This document shows, piece by piece, positions 42,553 through 54,240 of a stretch of 64,000 nt of DNA. The notes beneath the pieces were generated by a model. The model did not search any database, was not told the DNA's origin, and worked only from the letters and a program-made list of their open reading frames with translations. The stretch is from Elmis aenea (lineage: Eukaryota > Arthropoda > Insecta > Coleoptera > Elmidae), in contig OX393581.1 of the NCBI GenBank assembly GCA_947652605.1, positions 47,763,924 through 47,827,923 of the forward strand, in the 5' to 3' direction. Both the position numbers and the translations under genes were made by a program. The number at the start of each line of letters is the position of its first letter. Within the stretch, counting starts at the first letter, position 1.

Positions 42553-42630
42553 ATAATTTCCATTTTCCGAGCCACAAGATATTGCAATGCTAGCAGCATC
42601 CAGATTTTCCATAGACATAAGTTGCGACCA
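42553..42630 (-). CDS. Candidate 78-bp cassette exon of ASPP
   Basis: An acceptor (TTATTTTAAATAACAG) precedes 26 in-frame codons reading WSQLMSMENLDAASIAISCG then SENGNY, ended by a weak donor (AATTAT/GTAAAA). Entry and exit are phase 0, so it can be inserted between exon A (ends phase 0) and exon 2 (starts phase 0) without a shift. The composition looks coding, but I recognise no homologous ASPP segment, and the donor is poor. Confidence 0.35.
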
Positions 42631-42931
42631 CTGTTATTTAAAATAATAAAATATATCAGGCATGCGAGACAAAATGTACCTACACATGTACCGTCCTCAT
42701 ATCATTCTATAAATCAGTTAGTTGAAGAACTTAACGAGAACTTTTAACATGAAAACGTAAAAGAACGAGTCAGTTGGAGAAATTCAATCGATCTAGTCAT
42801 CGACAAACCAGTGAAAGACATTTTCTATAAAAAGATTCAAAATATGTCGTGCAATTGTGAATGGATGTCTGATAAAAATAACTACGAGCTGTAGAAGTTC
42901 TGAATTGCAAATATATCAAAAAATGCAACTA

Positions 42932-44539
42932 CAGGGTGGGCCATAAGTCGCTTTTTGTTTTTTTTTTATCTATAGGTTTTGTAAAAATTAATAACTTAAT
43001 AAAGGAACTTCAATTAGAATTTTCTTATGAGATGAAATAGCTTTTTATTTGAATCGCTTATTGCAAAAGCAACCTAAGCCCATTTTCATCCAAAAACAGA
43101 TTTCGATATTTTACCTTTCTTAGGAGTAAATCCAACAGTTGGTTGTAAAAAAGAACAGGTCTGAAGACCTTTGTTGAAGTTTGAACGGGAAAAAGTTTAT
43201 TCCATGTGAACATGGGTCCAAAAACGCTTCATTTGAAAGATTTTCGAAAAAATATCGACTTTGGATAGAGTGTTTTATTCTTAACAAAAAGTGTCTCTTG
43301 ATTTTTATTCGTATCTACCACCGTTTGGCGCGAAATTTGATTTATTTTACTATTATCGCGAAAAATTTGCTCATAAGTTCGATCTGAAAATATCGCGAAA
43401 AGCCGAAAATTAATTGCAAATTGCAGAGTAAATGCTCTTTAATCGTTAATTTTACCGAACTTCTTCTCTTATTATTAGCATGTTATGTTATTAAAAACGC
43501 AAATATCGGTAATTAGTACTTCTTTATATCGAACATTAGCGATATTTTTAGATCGAATTTATGAGCTAATTTTTCGCGAGAATAGTAAAATAAATCAAAT
43601 TCCGAGCCAAGGTGGCTGTTACGAAGAAAAGTCAAGAAACACCTTTTGTTTAAAATAAAACACTCCACCCAAAAACAAGTTAAAGTTTGATTTTGAACAG
43701 GGCTGTACTAGTTTTTTATAAAATTTATTGAAACCGAACCCCCACAACTCCGCCACTGGTTGCTTATAGGGCTTGACATTCTCACTGAATGTGGTAACCT
43801 GTAAGGTGGTGTTGTATACCAAATTTGGTTTAAATATATCTACTGATTGAGAAACGGTTAAACATTATCGATATTTTTTCGAAAATTTCAACACCCTGGA
43901 TCTTTCAAATGAAGCGTTTTTGAACTCATGTTGATATGGAATATTCGCTTTAAAATAAATTTTTGTATTGACTGTCAAAGTACTGCTACAAAAAGTGGAC
44001 CACGCTGTATATTAACTTGAAATGAAGGGATTCTCAAAACTGAAGTCACATTGATTGCAAAAACAACCTAAGTCCATTAATTATTTATTGGAATCATTAA
44101 ATGATTTAAAAAAATATATAATTGAAATGAATCAATTTTAATAGCACCTCAGCAGATCTTTAAAAACACATGTTGTTTGATTTTTTAGTGAAACCTTAAT
44201 ATATCTAAACTAAACAGTTTTTTCAATATTCCTAAAAGTTCGGTAAATCGGACTTAGGTTGTTTTTGCAATCAGCGATTCATTTGAAATTAGGTATTAAA
44301 AAAATGCATCCATTATATGGCCGTATTCCAGTTATTCATAAATTTAAGCTCTTTATACTTTAACTTCACTTGAATTTTCAGATTGTTTATATCTTCAGTG
44401 ATGTCACCTTTCAAATCTAAAAATTGGGCGATTTGGATAAAGATTATCATGATTTCTGACCTAAGCACCCTCTTTTTAAAACCATATTTCGCCTATGATT
44501 AAATCCTCTAGAGATGCAAGTGACTTTTGGCCCACCTTG
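42932..44539. mobile_element. TACAGGGTG-type composite inverted-repeat element
   Basis: Outer ends CAGGGTGGGCCATAAGTC and GACTTTTGGCCCACCTTG are inverted; a second inverted block pairs GAATCGCTTATTGCAAAAGC (43052) with GCAATCAGCGATTC (44268). An inner pair of arms links GAACATGGGTCCAAAAACGC (43207) with GCGTTTTTGAACTCATGTTG (43914), suggesting one foldback element inside another. No ORF with homology. Confidence 0.75.
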
Positions 44540-44541
44540 TA

Positions 44542-45454
44542 GTATAGTAGCTGCATTGTTAAATAAAATCACAAAACGCCAATTTATATCCACTAAGACA
44601 CCTTTTGCAAACGAACAATTTCTTTTCGATTTAATCCCAGTAATATGTGGCTGATTTTGAAACTTTTCACTAAAATCTCACATAAAAATATCAAACTTAA
44701 CGACATGTTCGTCGAGTTTAGTTTTAATTTTCGTTTACTTGCAAAATCCTCGCTCTAGTCATACTAAAATGTTTTTATATCGTGCTCATGTATAAAGTAA
44801 TAACTTTTAACTCATCTAATACGTTTAGAGCCACTGTAATCCAGGGATTATTCTTTTAATTCGTGTCCGTTACGTAATTTATTGTGGACGGATATAAAAC
44901 GGAAAAATATGCAAATGAGTTGTTAGTATATTTGAACATGTAGCAAGGACACTCGAGAAAAATTACTAATTTCGGGAGAATTTTAGTAATGCAAATTTGC
45001 GAAGTAATTAGATTATCAACCAATCAATATTTTCACAAGATTATTAATAAATGTAGTCGTTCATTGATGATTGTTGTTTCTTTTTTTAAAGAGTGCGAAC
45101 AATGACGTCGTTACCGGTCATGTTGGGGATGATTTATGGTGGCGATATTTTTATTAAAGTCATTTCAAAGTGTCATTTTGAAAATGATGGGAAGAGTTAT
45201 TGCTACAAACGACGGCTTGTGTATTTATTTGGACGTCAGGCGATAGTAACGTCGTAAATTTACAAAATCGTTTCGCTGGACAGGGATTACGTGTATGTAA
45301 AAATATTTGGCAGGTTCGAACAATTAACTGAACTCGAAAACAATTTAAAACTTGTAATACTGAAGATAAACAACAAAAGGGTTCTAATTAAGTAAAAGTG
45401 AAAAGGTATGAGTTATGAGTGACAACATACTGATGTTGAATGTATTTAATACGA
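44542..45454. other. ASPP intron, nothing assignable
   Basis: No repeat or coding signal that I can support. Confidence 0.5.
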
Positions 45455-47330
45455 GTAATTTAGTCATTGTCGCACGAAGGAATCTTAAAAGAATTCGAAT
45501 TTAACAAAGGGGTCAAGCAACGCGATTGGCTACAGCGACGATATTTAATATTAGAGGGTATAATTAAAGACTGTGGAATAAATGGGACTATAATTGAAAA
45601 ATCTGCACAAATAGTAAAATATGCCGATGATCTAGCCGTAATAGCAAGAGACAGGAACAGTTTAAAAGAAGCACTATCGAAAATCGAGACGGAGGCAAAG
45701 AAAAGGGAGCTTGAAATAAATCAGGAAAAACAAAATATATGGAAATAAAAAAGAAAGATACAGAAGGAGAAAACAGAGAAGTAATGGTAGGAAATTATAC
45801 GTTCGAAAAAGTAGAAAATTTTTAATATCTGGGAACAGTAATTAATCGTCAGAACCACAAGAGGGAAGAAATGAAACAACGAATTCAAGCGAGTTATAAC
45901 ACATTATAAATATAAATCTTAGGTACCTACATGAAAAATAAGAAAATCAGTAATAACACAAAAATGCGAATCTAAAAAACAGCGATACGATCTGTGATGA
46001 TACACGGAGCAGAGACGATGTGTATGACAAGGAAGAAAAAAATGTAAAAATTTTTGTGAGGAAAATGTATCGGGCGAGAAAAATAGAGGAGGAATAGGGG
46101 AAGGTGGTATATACTGGGACACTTTTTTTAAATTTTGCGTAACTTTTGTACGCCTTAATTTGCATACCTCAAATTGATATGAGATATTCATATTGCTTTA
46201 GTTTATCATTGCATATACAAAAAAATATGTTTTTAAATAAAGGTACACAAATAGAGGGACTGTCCCACTATACACCACTTGTCCCCACATAAACCACCCC
46301 GTGGTACATTGTGGGACAGCAAAAAATATATTTGAAATAAAGCATAAGTAATTAAAAAAAAACTTAATTTTAATTTTTTATTTTAAAAACTATCACTTTT
46401 CATGGGCATTTAGACATTGTACTTTGAAAAATCAAACTAAAATTGAAAATGTTTCTTTGTTTTTTCAGTGCCTTCAAACGTAGTCGGTGCGCTTAACCTA
46501 CACAGAATATTTTCTTTTTCAACACAGTCTTTATCTCTGTTTTTAAAGAAAGAAAATCTAAAGTCGGAAGTCTTTTTCAGAAAATTTACCTGATTATCAT
46601 CATTGTCCCACAATGCACCATGTGATCAATTTTTAAAAGCAACGATTTAATGAAAAACTTGTATGATTATTTTAAGTTTTAACATTGTACATACATTTAA
46701 TATACTTTAAGGTACACCTACGCCAAATTTTCTAATTGTTGTTAAATAAATAAAAAAGTTTTAGCACATAAACTGAATAACCACAAAAAAACAATGCGCA
46801 GTTACCAAACATGCCTCACATGTGCAAGTCACTATGACATTGTTTACGACACATACTGTAGACAGGATATAATGGGACTGCTTAACCGCTATTTTGATGT
46901 AAACAAACTTCAAGTACGGGGTAACAGATGGCCAAAATCTCTGTTGTCCCACTATATACCATGTCCCAGTATATACCATCTTCCCCTACATAGTTAACAA
47001 ATAACAAATTAAAACAATACTAAAAGGGGAAGATATAGCCAAAGTAATAAAAGCTGCAAGAATTCGATGGAATGACATATAAGTAGAAAAGACGAACAGT
47101 CTATTCTAGAAAGAATCTCGAAATGGAAACCACAAGGGACAAGATCGAGGGTAAGACCAAAAATACGATGGGAAGACCAAGTGATAGCTGAGCTGATATA
47201 GGAAAAATAGGAATAACAGGATGAAGAAACAAAATGCTTGATAGGAAAACAAGTCGTACAAGATGCAAAGACAAACAACAACCTATAGGAAGTGAAAGAA
47301 CAGAAATAACGAAGTGACGATCCGAAAAAT
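45455..47330 (+). mobile_element. LINE fragment split by a pogo-like element
   Basis: Left part: KYADDLAVIARDRNSLKEAL (RT YADD box, 45619), REVMVGNYTFEKVENF-YLGT, then KISNNTKMRI and SVMIHGAETMCMTRKK, RKMYRARKIEEE up to 46095. Right part from 46989: IVNK, TILKGEDIAKVIKAARIRW, then RSRVRPKIRWEDQV and KNRNNEVT. With the 46097-46986 element removed, the codon split across the join is restored (EEE-Y-IVNK). Many stops elsewhere show age. Confidence 0.85.
46097..46986. mobile_element. TA-flanked, GGGG-ended element (pogo-like MITE)
   Basis: Ends GGGGAAGGTGGTATATACTG and GTATATACCATCTTCCCC are inverted with TA at 46095-96 and 46987-88. Motif GGGACA/TGTCCCAC recurs inside (46117, 46260, 46282, 46312, 46608, 46945, 46963). 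The architecture resembles the elements at 11868-12713 and 59291-60602. No transposase found in 890 bp. Confidence 0.88.
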
Positions 47331-47773
47331 AATAGTCAGTAGGGCTCCAAAGAGCGGCTATAATTCCAATCTGAAATGCACAACCTTTTATAATGATAAT
47401 TTAGTTATTTACTGTTGCGTTTCTGGGTCCAAGCTCTTTTATTATTGTACCGAAGCGAAATTAGCCGCATTCTAAAGAACCATACAGATAAATTTCAAAT
47501 CTGCTTCATCATTTTCAAGTGGCATGCGTTTTACGCCAGCTTTACTTGCAAAGTTTGACGGTGGCATTTAAAACATTCTTTGTATACAGTTAAAGGATTT
47601 GCAGAGAGGGTATTTCTTTGTGAACTTCAGCAATTAAATTCAACTTTGTCGAAGCGAGTATAAGGCAAATCAAAAATATTAGATTCCGGTATAATTAAAA
47701 TACGGACATGCCCAAATTCACACTAATTTAAATTTAATAGTTAATAAAATGGGGTTAAAAGTTTGGCTGTTGT

Positions 47774-48460
47774 TAGGTTTGTTCCAACAAGACTATGTAC
47801 GATCCAATCCAATGTACTATCAGGATTCTGCGCAGTATCTATATCGCGTTCCAACACAGTATCGGATAGTTACGTTAGTCGGTTGTTTCATCTGTTATAA
47901 AATTAATACATAAACTAGAGGTCTTTCAAGATAAACTGATCTGTGACGCAGACACCAAAACTCGTCTAAAGCGATAATTATTGCACCACATAAAAACATA
48001 CGTCTATTTCCACTACGGGGTTATAACATAATAATAAAACGTTTTTAGAAAGGTCTACATTTCAACCGCCATCTCCTCTTTTGCGCATTTCGCGTTTCAG
48101 TTTATCTTGAAAGACCTCTAGTCAGTGTATGGTCAAAACAGTCCGTGAATGAAGGCATGTACTAGTGCTTGGATTTTTACACGCATGCGCTGTTCAAAAC
48201 TAACGTGATCTCTGGTAGCTATGCGTCGCCCTCCCAATCTCATTTAGTACTGGATTCTTAAGGTGTGTACCCTTGCGATGCGCACATTTCTATGAACCCG
48301 ATAGACACAAATATCATTTACAGTTAGGCCAGTCGTAAAAGCGTTCCAACAACGGCTAATACTGGCCAATAGTACGTACGTAGTTCACGCATGCAAATAA
48401 ACCAGTTCATGTACTGACGCATGAATTGGTTTTAAATCGCTTGTTGGAACAAACCTGTAA
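47774..48460. mobile_element. MITE with GTTTGTTCCAACAAG ends
   Basis: Left AGGTTTGTTCCAACAAG (47775) and right CTTGTTGGAACAAACCT (48442) are exact reverse complements. A third copy of the core (CGTTCCAAC) lies inside at 47850 and 48341. A smaller element at 47918-48118 sits within it. Superfamily not assigned; a TA or TTA duplication is possible. Confidence 0.75.
47918..48118. mobile_element. Nested TA-flanked 201-bp MITE
   Basis: Ends GAGGTCTTTCAAGATAAACT and AGTTTATCTTGAAAGACCTC are perfect inverted copies, with TA on both sides (47916-17 and 48119-20). Non-coding. Confidence 0.85.
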
Positions 48461-48511
48461 TATTCAAGGTACATATAGGTCGTGTTGGCCGAGAAAAACG
48501 TATTTTAGCAA

Positions 48512-49971
48512 AGGTCCGTTAAGTTGGAGCTACAACATAACAAAAAACAAAAACTTTTAACGTCATAATTTTTTGCTCATTTTTTGCTAATTTTTGCTAT
48601 ACTTTTTAAATTTTTTGCTGGTCTCTAATAGGAGATAATTAAAAAAAAAGATATGTAACTCCAACTTTACGCTGAGTTACATTTGCTAAAAAGTCAAAAT
48701 GTTTTTATGTCATAATTTTTTGCTCATTTTTTGCTAATTTTTGCTGTACTTTTTAAATTTTTTGCTGGTCTCTAATGGTAGATAGTTAAAAAAAAAGAAT
48801 TGTAACTCCAACTTTACGCTGAGTTACATTTGCTAAAAAGTCAAAACATTTTTATGTCACAATTTTTTGCTCATTTTTTGCTAATTTTTCCTGTACTTTT
48901 TAAATTTTTTGCTGGTCAGGTATTGTTTAGTAGCTTGGTATATGTTATAATTATGTCGATTTGTTGTATTTTCTGTAAGAGACCAACCAAATATTTAAAA
49001 AATACAGCAACGATAAGCCACAAATCTTGATGTAAAAAATTTTTTGCATCTCAAAGTCAAATTTCAGTTTACTAAAAAAAAAAAACTATTTACGACTTTT
49101 TAGACCATTAAAGGGACACATATGTCCCACATCAAATAAGAATAAAAATTAGGTTTTTGTACTAACATTTTTTTATTGTTGTAACATTGTCAACTAAAAA
49201 TGTTTATTTCTACAAAAAGAACCTAGTCCTACTTCTGGTGGGTCTTAAGCATTGTTATTTGCAGGTCTGAATTTATGTACCTATTGTTCAATTTTATTGG
49301 AGTGTAACAATGCCTTAACTGATAGTCATGTAAAGAAACTTTATGGTTTTTCAAAAACTGCAACAAAACTACTTTTAAATATCAATAAATTGAAAGTGTG
49401 TATATAAGTTAACTTTATAAATTATTATAAAGTTATTAGAACAAAACATTGACGTACATTTTGGTTATTCGAAGTTATTCGTGTTGTATATCCAAGAATA
49501 CCACCTATTTGTAGCACATAATGATTATGAAAAAACTACATATCTTGGAAAAGCGACCAGCAAAAAATTTAAAAAGTACAGCAAAAATTAGCAAAAAATT
49601 TGCAAAAAATGAGCAAAAAATTATGACATAAAAACATTTTGACTTTTTAGCAAATGTAACTCAGCGTAAAGTTGGAGTTACATATCTTTTTTTTTAATTA
49701 TCTCCCATTAGAGACCAGCAAAAAATTTAAAAAGTACAGCAAAAATTAGCAAAAAATGAGCAAAAAATTATGACATAAAAATATTTTGACTTTTTAGCAA
49801 ATGTAACTCAGCGTAAAGTTGGAGTTACATATCTTTTTTTTTAATTATCTCCTATTAGAGACCAGCAAAAAATTTAAAAAGTATAGCAAAAATTAGCAAA
49901 AAATGAGCAAAAAATTATGACGTTAAAAGTTTTTGTTTTTTGTTATGTTGTAGCTCCAACTTGACGGACCT
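48512..49971. mobile_element. Foldback/Mutator-like element with 9-bp target duplication
   Basis: Ends AGGTCCGTTAAGTTGGAGCT and AGCTCCAACTTGACGGACCT are inverted. TTTTAGCAA occurs at 48503-48511 and 49972-49980. Each arm contains a module of about 147 bp in tandem (left CATAATTTTTTGCTCATTTT at 48563, 48711 and variant 48858; right mirrored near 49611, 49757, 49905) with the block GTAACTCCAACTTTACGCTG. A 9-bp duplication plus long arms made of tandem repeats is the layout of Drosophila FB elements, which are related to Mutator. No transposase inside. It ends 63-72 bp from the donor of exon A. Confidence 0.9.
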
Positions 49972-50043
49972 TTTTAGCAAGTCTGAAATAAATTGGACGC
50001 TTTAAAATTCACAAGACTTGGATGGTTACCAAATCGAACATAC

Positions 50044-50745
50044 CTTTTCAAAATCATTCGATATCCGGTTTGATTTATCATCGAGTTTCACATTTCCTTC
50101 ATCAGCTACAGTATCTTCTTTAAACCCTTGTTTTTCGTTTAAGTTTTTCGATGCAGATTTATCGGCACACTGATTCACATTCCGATTAATCGAGTTAGTA
50201 TTTGTTACAGGTTTTTGATTAGATTTTGGCTTTGAAATTTTACTAGTACTTTTAGCTGGTTCGGTTTTGGTCGAAGATTCTTTATTGGAAGGGAGTTTAA
50301 CATCCGGGGCGGGGGTGGATTTGGATTCATGATTGGTAACGAGGGATATATACGCACTTACACAGGGAGCAACGTCGGAATTGTCTTTTTTTGAGTCTGG
50401 CACTTTACTTTTAGTAGAAACGGAAGATTTAGCGTTAACTTTGTTAATTAAATGCGGTTTTGATTTCTGCGAATTCCTCGTGAGCGGTTCCCGGGTAATT
50501 ACGGTTGTTTTAGTTAACGTCCGAGTTGGTTTGGGTATCGCACCTGTATTTTTTAAGGGCGGAGCACTTAGGGGAATCGGGGAACGTCTGAATATGCCGG
50601 TGTCTGCTGGCTGACACACGCACGCGAGCATATTTACCATTCGCACAATTTTAAACCACAAATTAATTATTCATTACTCGCAGAAATTATTGTCCGTTAT
50701 GTTTCGAGCTGCACGGCACACTTGTTGCCCGCCTGGTAGAAAGTT
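50044..50745 (-). CDS. Exon A: probable alternative 5' coding exon of ASPP
   Basis: An acceptor (TATTTCCTTCAG before 50745) and a good donor (GAAAAG/GTATGT after 50044) bound the exon. An in-frame TGA at 50673-50671 makes the ATG at 50640 the first start, giving 199 codons ending in phase 0, as ASPP exon 2 requires. The product begins MVNMLACVCQPADTGIFRRS and is rich in Ser, Lys, Pro and Asn (KPTRTLTKTTVITREPLTRN), with no globular domain, signal peptide or membrane segment. It would replace the Ras-association-like N-terminus. Alternatively it belongs to a separate minus-strand gene. Coding nature is fairly sure, linkage is inferred. Confidence 0.6.
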
Positions 50746-51122
50746 CTGAAGGAAATATAACATTAGTATCCCAGACGTGTTCGTATGTCTACCGCCAAAC
50801 TGATAAGCACAGAAACACCTGTTGGATCTCTTTCTGTTTGATGGGATTTTTATGAAGGTTTACTGTTTACATTTATGTTTACGTAGGATTTATGAGCATC
50901 AATAACAACCGGCAAAATAAAGTAATCATGCAAAATGCAGAAATACGGGCTAGACTTATGTACATATACGAGTACCTTAGAAATTCTAAAAAACGTAGTA
51001 TTTTAAGCGTTTAGCAAAACAGACAACAAAGCTGAAATATTATTAATCTATCTATAAAACCTAGACAGAAACGACTCAATTTCTGGTGTGTTTAAGAATG
51101 AAAACAATAATTAAGTTTTATA
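50746..51122. other. Upstream of exon A, nothing assignable
   Basis: No promoter motif or exon that I can support. If the acceptor at 50745 is used, a non-coding first exon must lie further upstream. Confidence 0.4.
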
Positions 51123-51602
51123 GTTTTAAGCAGGGACTGAGAACGGAACGAAAATGTTAAACGAAATTAACCAAAATTTTTATAAGAACGAAAACGAAAA
51201 TATTGTTTTTCGCCCAAGAACGAAAACGAAATTAATAGCCGGTTTAGTCACTATTTAATTTTTATTCATTGAACACAAACGCGTATTTACCGTCTATGCT
51301 GGCAAGACTCCACAAGGCAGTAAAAAATCTCACTTGAAATAAGTGAGCTTCACTTTTCTCCATATACATTATGTATTAACAACTTTATTGCTAATACTTG
51401 CAATTTCGTGCAACACAAGTAACGGTACAGATATTCTCTCTTTCTAATTTGTTGATTGGAGCATCCTTAAATTTGACGTTGATGATCTATGATTTGACAA
51501 ACTAGTTGTGTTTTTGCGCTTGATACTAAATAAAATGCACAAATTTTATTTGTTTAGGTATATGTTAAATGTGTTTATCAATTTGGTAAATTGAAGATGG
51601 AG

Positions 51603-52338
51603 TAGGGTTTCTCATATTTGATCATTTTGCTTGTCCCGGGATTCCGGGGAAAAATAGGTCTTTGTCCCGGGATTTCCCGGGATAACGGGAAGTAATAAAT
51701 TATGTCAATATTTTTAAATAAATAGCCGAAAAAAAGGAGGAAGCGCTTTATTACTTAAAAACAACTCCAAATCATATTTGTAATACATTTTGCGCCATGA
51801 TTATTATGTAGGTAACTTGGTAATGAGAAGCAAAATAGCTTATAAATGAAATTTTATAGATAAAAACGAAGTTTCTTTGCTGTTAGATGCTCTCAAGACA
51901 ATTTCACCTACATCAATAGAAACTGAGAGAGCATTTTATGCAGCAGGACTTTTGTTTATAAATTAAGAAAAAGACTAATTGACCAAAGCATAGATCACCT
52001 TTGTTTTCTTAAATCACATAACAAAAATTCATTGTAAAAATTATGTTATTGTGTTCATAAATATGAAACTGCCGATAGAAAGGTTATATTTCCCAAATGT
52101 ATGTTTCTCTCACTAATATTATTTAATTATTTATAATAATCATGGAGCAAAATGTATTACATATATGACGGAGTTGTTTTTAAGAAATAAAGCGCTCCCT
52201 TGACTCTTTGGGTTATTTCTTTAAAAACCTTGACATAATTTAAATACATCCCGGAATCCCGGGAAATCCCGGGACAAAGACCGATTTCTTCTCGGAATCC
52301 CGGGACAAGCAAAATGGTCAAATTTGAGAAATCCTTGT
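51603..52338. mobile_element. Nested hAT with CCCGGGA-rich ends
   Basis: Arms of about 70 bp are inverted: TTTCTCATATTTGATCATTT, TTGCTTGTCCCGGGATTCCG and TTTGTCCCGGGATTTCCCGG are mirrored at the right end (CGGAATCCCGGGACAAGCAA, TTTGAGAAATCC). The 8-bp flanks do not match. It keeps part of a hAT transposase (51876-52037), so it is a deletion derivative of an autonomous element. Confidence 0.82.
51876..52037 (+). pseudogene. hAT transposase C-terminal (dimerisation) domain
   Basis: Frames read LLDALKTISPTSIETERAFY followed by AAGLLFIN, then after a frameshift LRKRLIDQSIDHLCFLKSHN and KNSL-stop. The PTSxxxERxFSxAG ... RxRL ... LxFLKxN pattern is the hAT C-terminal dimerisation domain. One frameshift near 51960; the catalytic part is absent. 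Confidence 0.82.
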
Positions 52339-52420
52339 GGGAACGTTAAGAACGAAAACGAAATATTTTGTTTTCGTTCCGATCAAAAACGAAGGAAATA
52401 TTTTTCCTTTTAAGTCCCTG

Positions 52421-53117
52421 GTTGTAAGTAATTTCATTTAAATAGTAATTATTGGAACAGCGTATAGCAGTGAGCCTAATTTTATAATAATGTGTAATTG
52501 AACTCTTTATGCACGAGGCTTTACGAGTCAGATAAATATTAGAATTACTCTGCTATGGGGCCGGCAGCAACCGTAAATATTATTTCTAATTTCTAGAGGG
52601 CCGTAAAGAAACTTCGCCGTCCAATGATAAATCCACAGAGCGCAAGAAAACAGACAACAATAATGAGATTATCATAAATTAATATATCAACGAGAGATTT
52701 ACATACAAATTACTAATAATTCATTTATTTAACACAATGTTTATTTTAATTTAGGCTCGTCATCCACAGCAGGGATAATTTACCCAACTAAATTATTTGC
52801 AGTAGGAGAAGTTTATGCGCCGTCTCATAATCTCCCAAATGGAAATGAGATTTGCGCTCGGACTTACTTCCTGAAAACGTGTTCTATTACTAGATTGGTC
52901 GTTATACATTCCAACACGGTTTTGTGCTTATATTAAACGTATTGTAACAGACACAACTGGAATGAGTTTGTATTAATGTGGAAAATTTAAAGACACTTTT
53001 AATTCCACACAAAATTTAACACGAAGAATTTTGAATAGAAATGTTCAGATAACATCACAAAATAAGCTTTTTAAAACAATACCGTTTTGTCTCATTTGAA
53101 CAAACTTTTACCTATTG
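52421..53117. other. Nothing assignable
   Basis: Unique-looking AT-rich sequence between transposons; no gene or repeat that I can support. Confidence 0.5.
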
Positions 53118-53529
53118 TACAGGGTGATCCACATGGAAGAGCCACTATTGAGATCTCGTATACGTTAAGAGCTATAAAGAAGTTTAAATTTGACAAATTT
53201 TTCCCCGTTCTGAGACCTATTCAGTGATGTTTTAATGTTTTAAAAAAGTTCCATGGCACGCTAGATAATAAACCTAAATTAAAATGGGCATTTTTTTAAA
53301 TCGGTTATAACTTGGTTATATTTGATGGTACAAAAATATTTTTAGGGAAAAAGTTGCAATTTTTTTTGCACAATATAAAATGAATTTTAAATATTGTTTT
53401 AAATTTTTTGATAAATTACAAACTTGCATATATATTTTTTTTAGGAAACCATAGTTGGCTATGACCTCATGCAAGAGCATTTGGTTTCCTATTTTCAATA
53501 ATATAGGGTTTATTGAATTTACAAGAACT

Positions 53530-53895
53530 ATGGAGGATGAGCTGCAAGAATTAGATGGTATGGACATATAAATAGAAGACAAGATTACTCGATACTTAAA
53601 AAGATCTTAAAATGGAAACCACAAGAGACGAGATCGAGAGGAAGACCGAAAATACGCTGGGAAGACCAAGTGACCGCCGACATAGGAAAAATAGGAATAA
53701 CGGGATGGAGAAAGAAAATGCTGGATAGACAAATGTGGAAACAAATCGTGCAAGGTGCAAAATCAAACAACGAGCTATAGAAAACGAAAACAGAAACAGC
53801 GGAGTGACTACCCGGACAATAATAGTCAGCAGGGTTCTAAAGAGCGGCTATAATTCCATTTATGGAATGTACAGCCTACTATAATAATAATGGAA
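53530..53895 (+). pseudogene. LINE C-terminal fragment (same family as 47.0-47.3 kb)
   Basis: Frames read ARIRWYGHINRRQD-like sequence (AARIRW...DYSILKKILKWKPQ), then RSRGRPKIRWEDQVTADIGK, TGWRKKMLDRQMWKQIVQGA and KSNNEL. The block RPKIRWEDQV is shared with the LINE right part at 47140. Confidence 0.8.
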
Positions 53896-53939
53896 GATGA
53901 CAGAAGGAGATAAAATAGAAATAACAATTAAAAGGTGAA

Positions 53940-54240
53940 AATCGACTACAAGTATAATGAGACAATCAATGAATTATAGTGTACCAGGAAGGAGAAAGAG
54001 AGGAACACCACAAAATACATGGAAACGAACAATTCATAAAGAACTCAAAAAACATAGACATTACGTGGAATGAAGCCAAAAGAATAGCATGAAATAGAAG
54101 TGAGTGGAAGGTGGTAGTGAAGAAAATAGTGCAAGAATAAATACGTGGCGCGCAAGGGTAGCGACTTTGCCACAATTATGCCCACTGCTACAGAAACACC
54201 GAAGGTGCCCTTTGCTCCAATGGGAGCTATATTTGATATA
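53940..54240 (+). pseudogene. Second LINE C-terminal fragment
   Basis: Frames read YQEGEREEHHKIHG in one frame and PGRRKRGTPQNTWKRTIHKE in another, then LKNIDITWNEAKRIA and RSEWKVVVKKIVQE. This is the RGRPxxTWxRxxxxEL ... WxEAxxxAxxRxxWxxxV end block, from a family different from its neighbour. Confidence 0.75.

Larger units (their letters stand above)
51131..52420. mobile_element. Second member of the AACGAAAACG-rich hAT family
   Basis: Ends CAGGGACTGAGAACGGAACG and CCTTTTAAGTCCCTG are inverted. Flanks GTTTTAAG and GTTGTAAG differ at one of eight positions. Internal blocks such as AAAAAATCTCACTTGAAATA are shared with the copy at 28938-30132. It has been enlarged by a nested hAT at 51603-52338. 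Confidence 0.9.
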
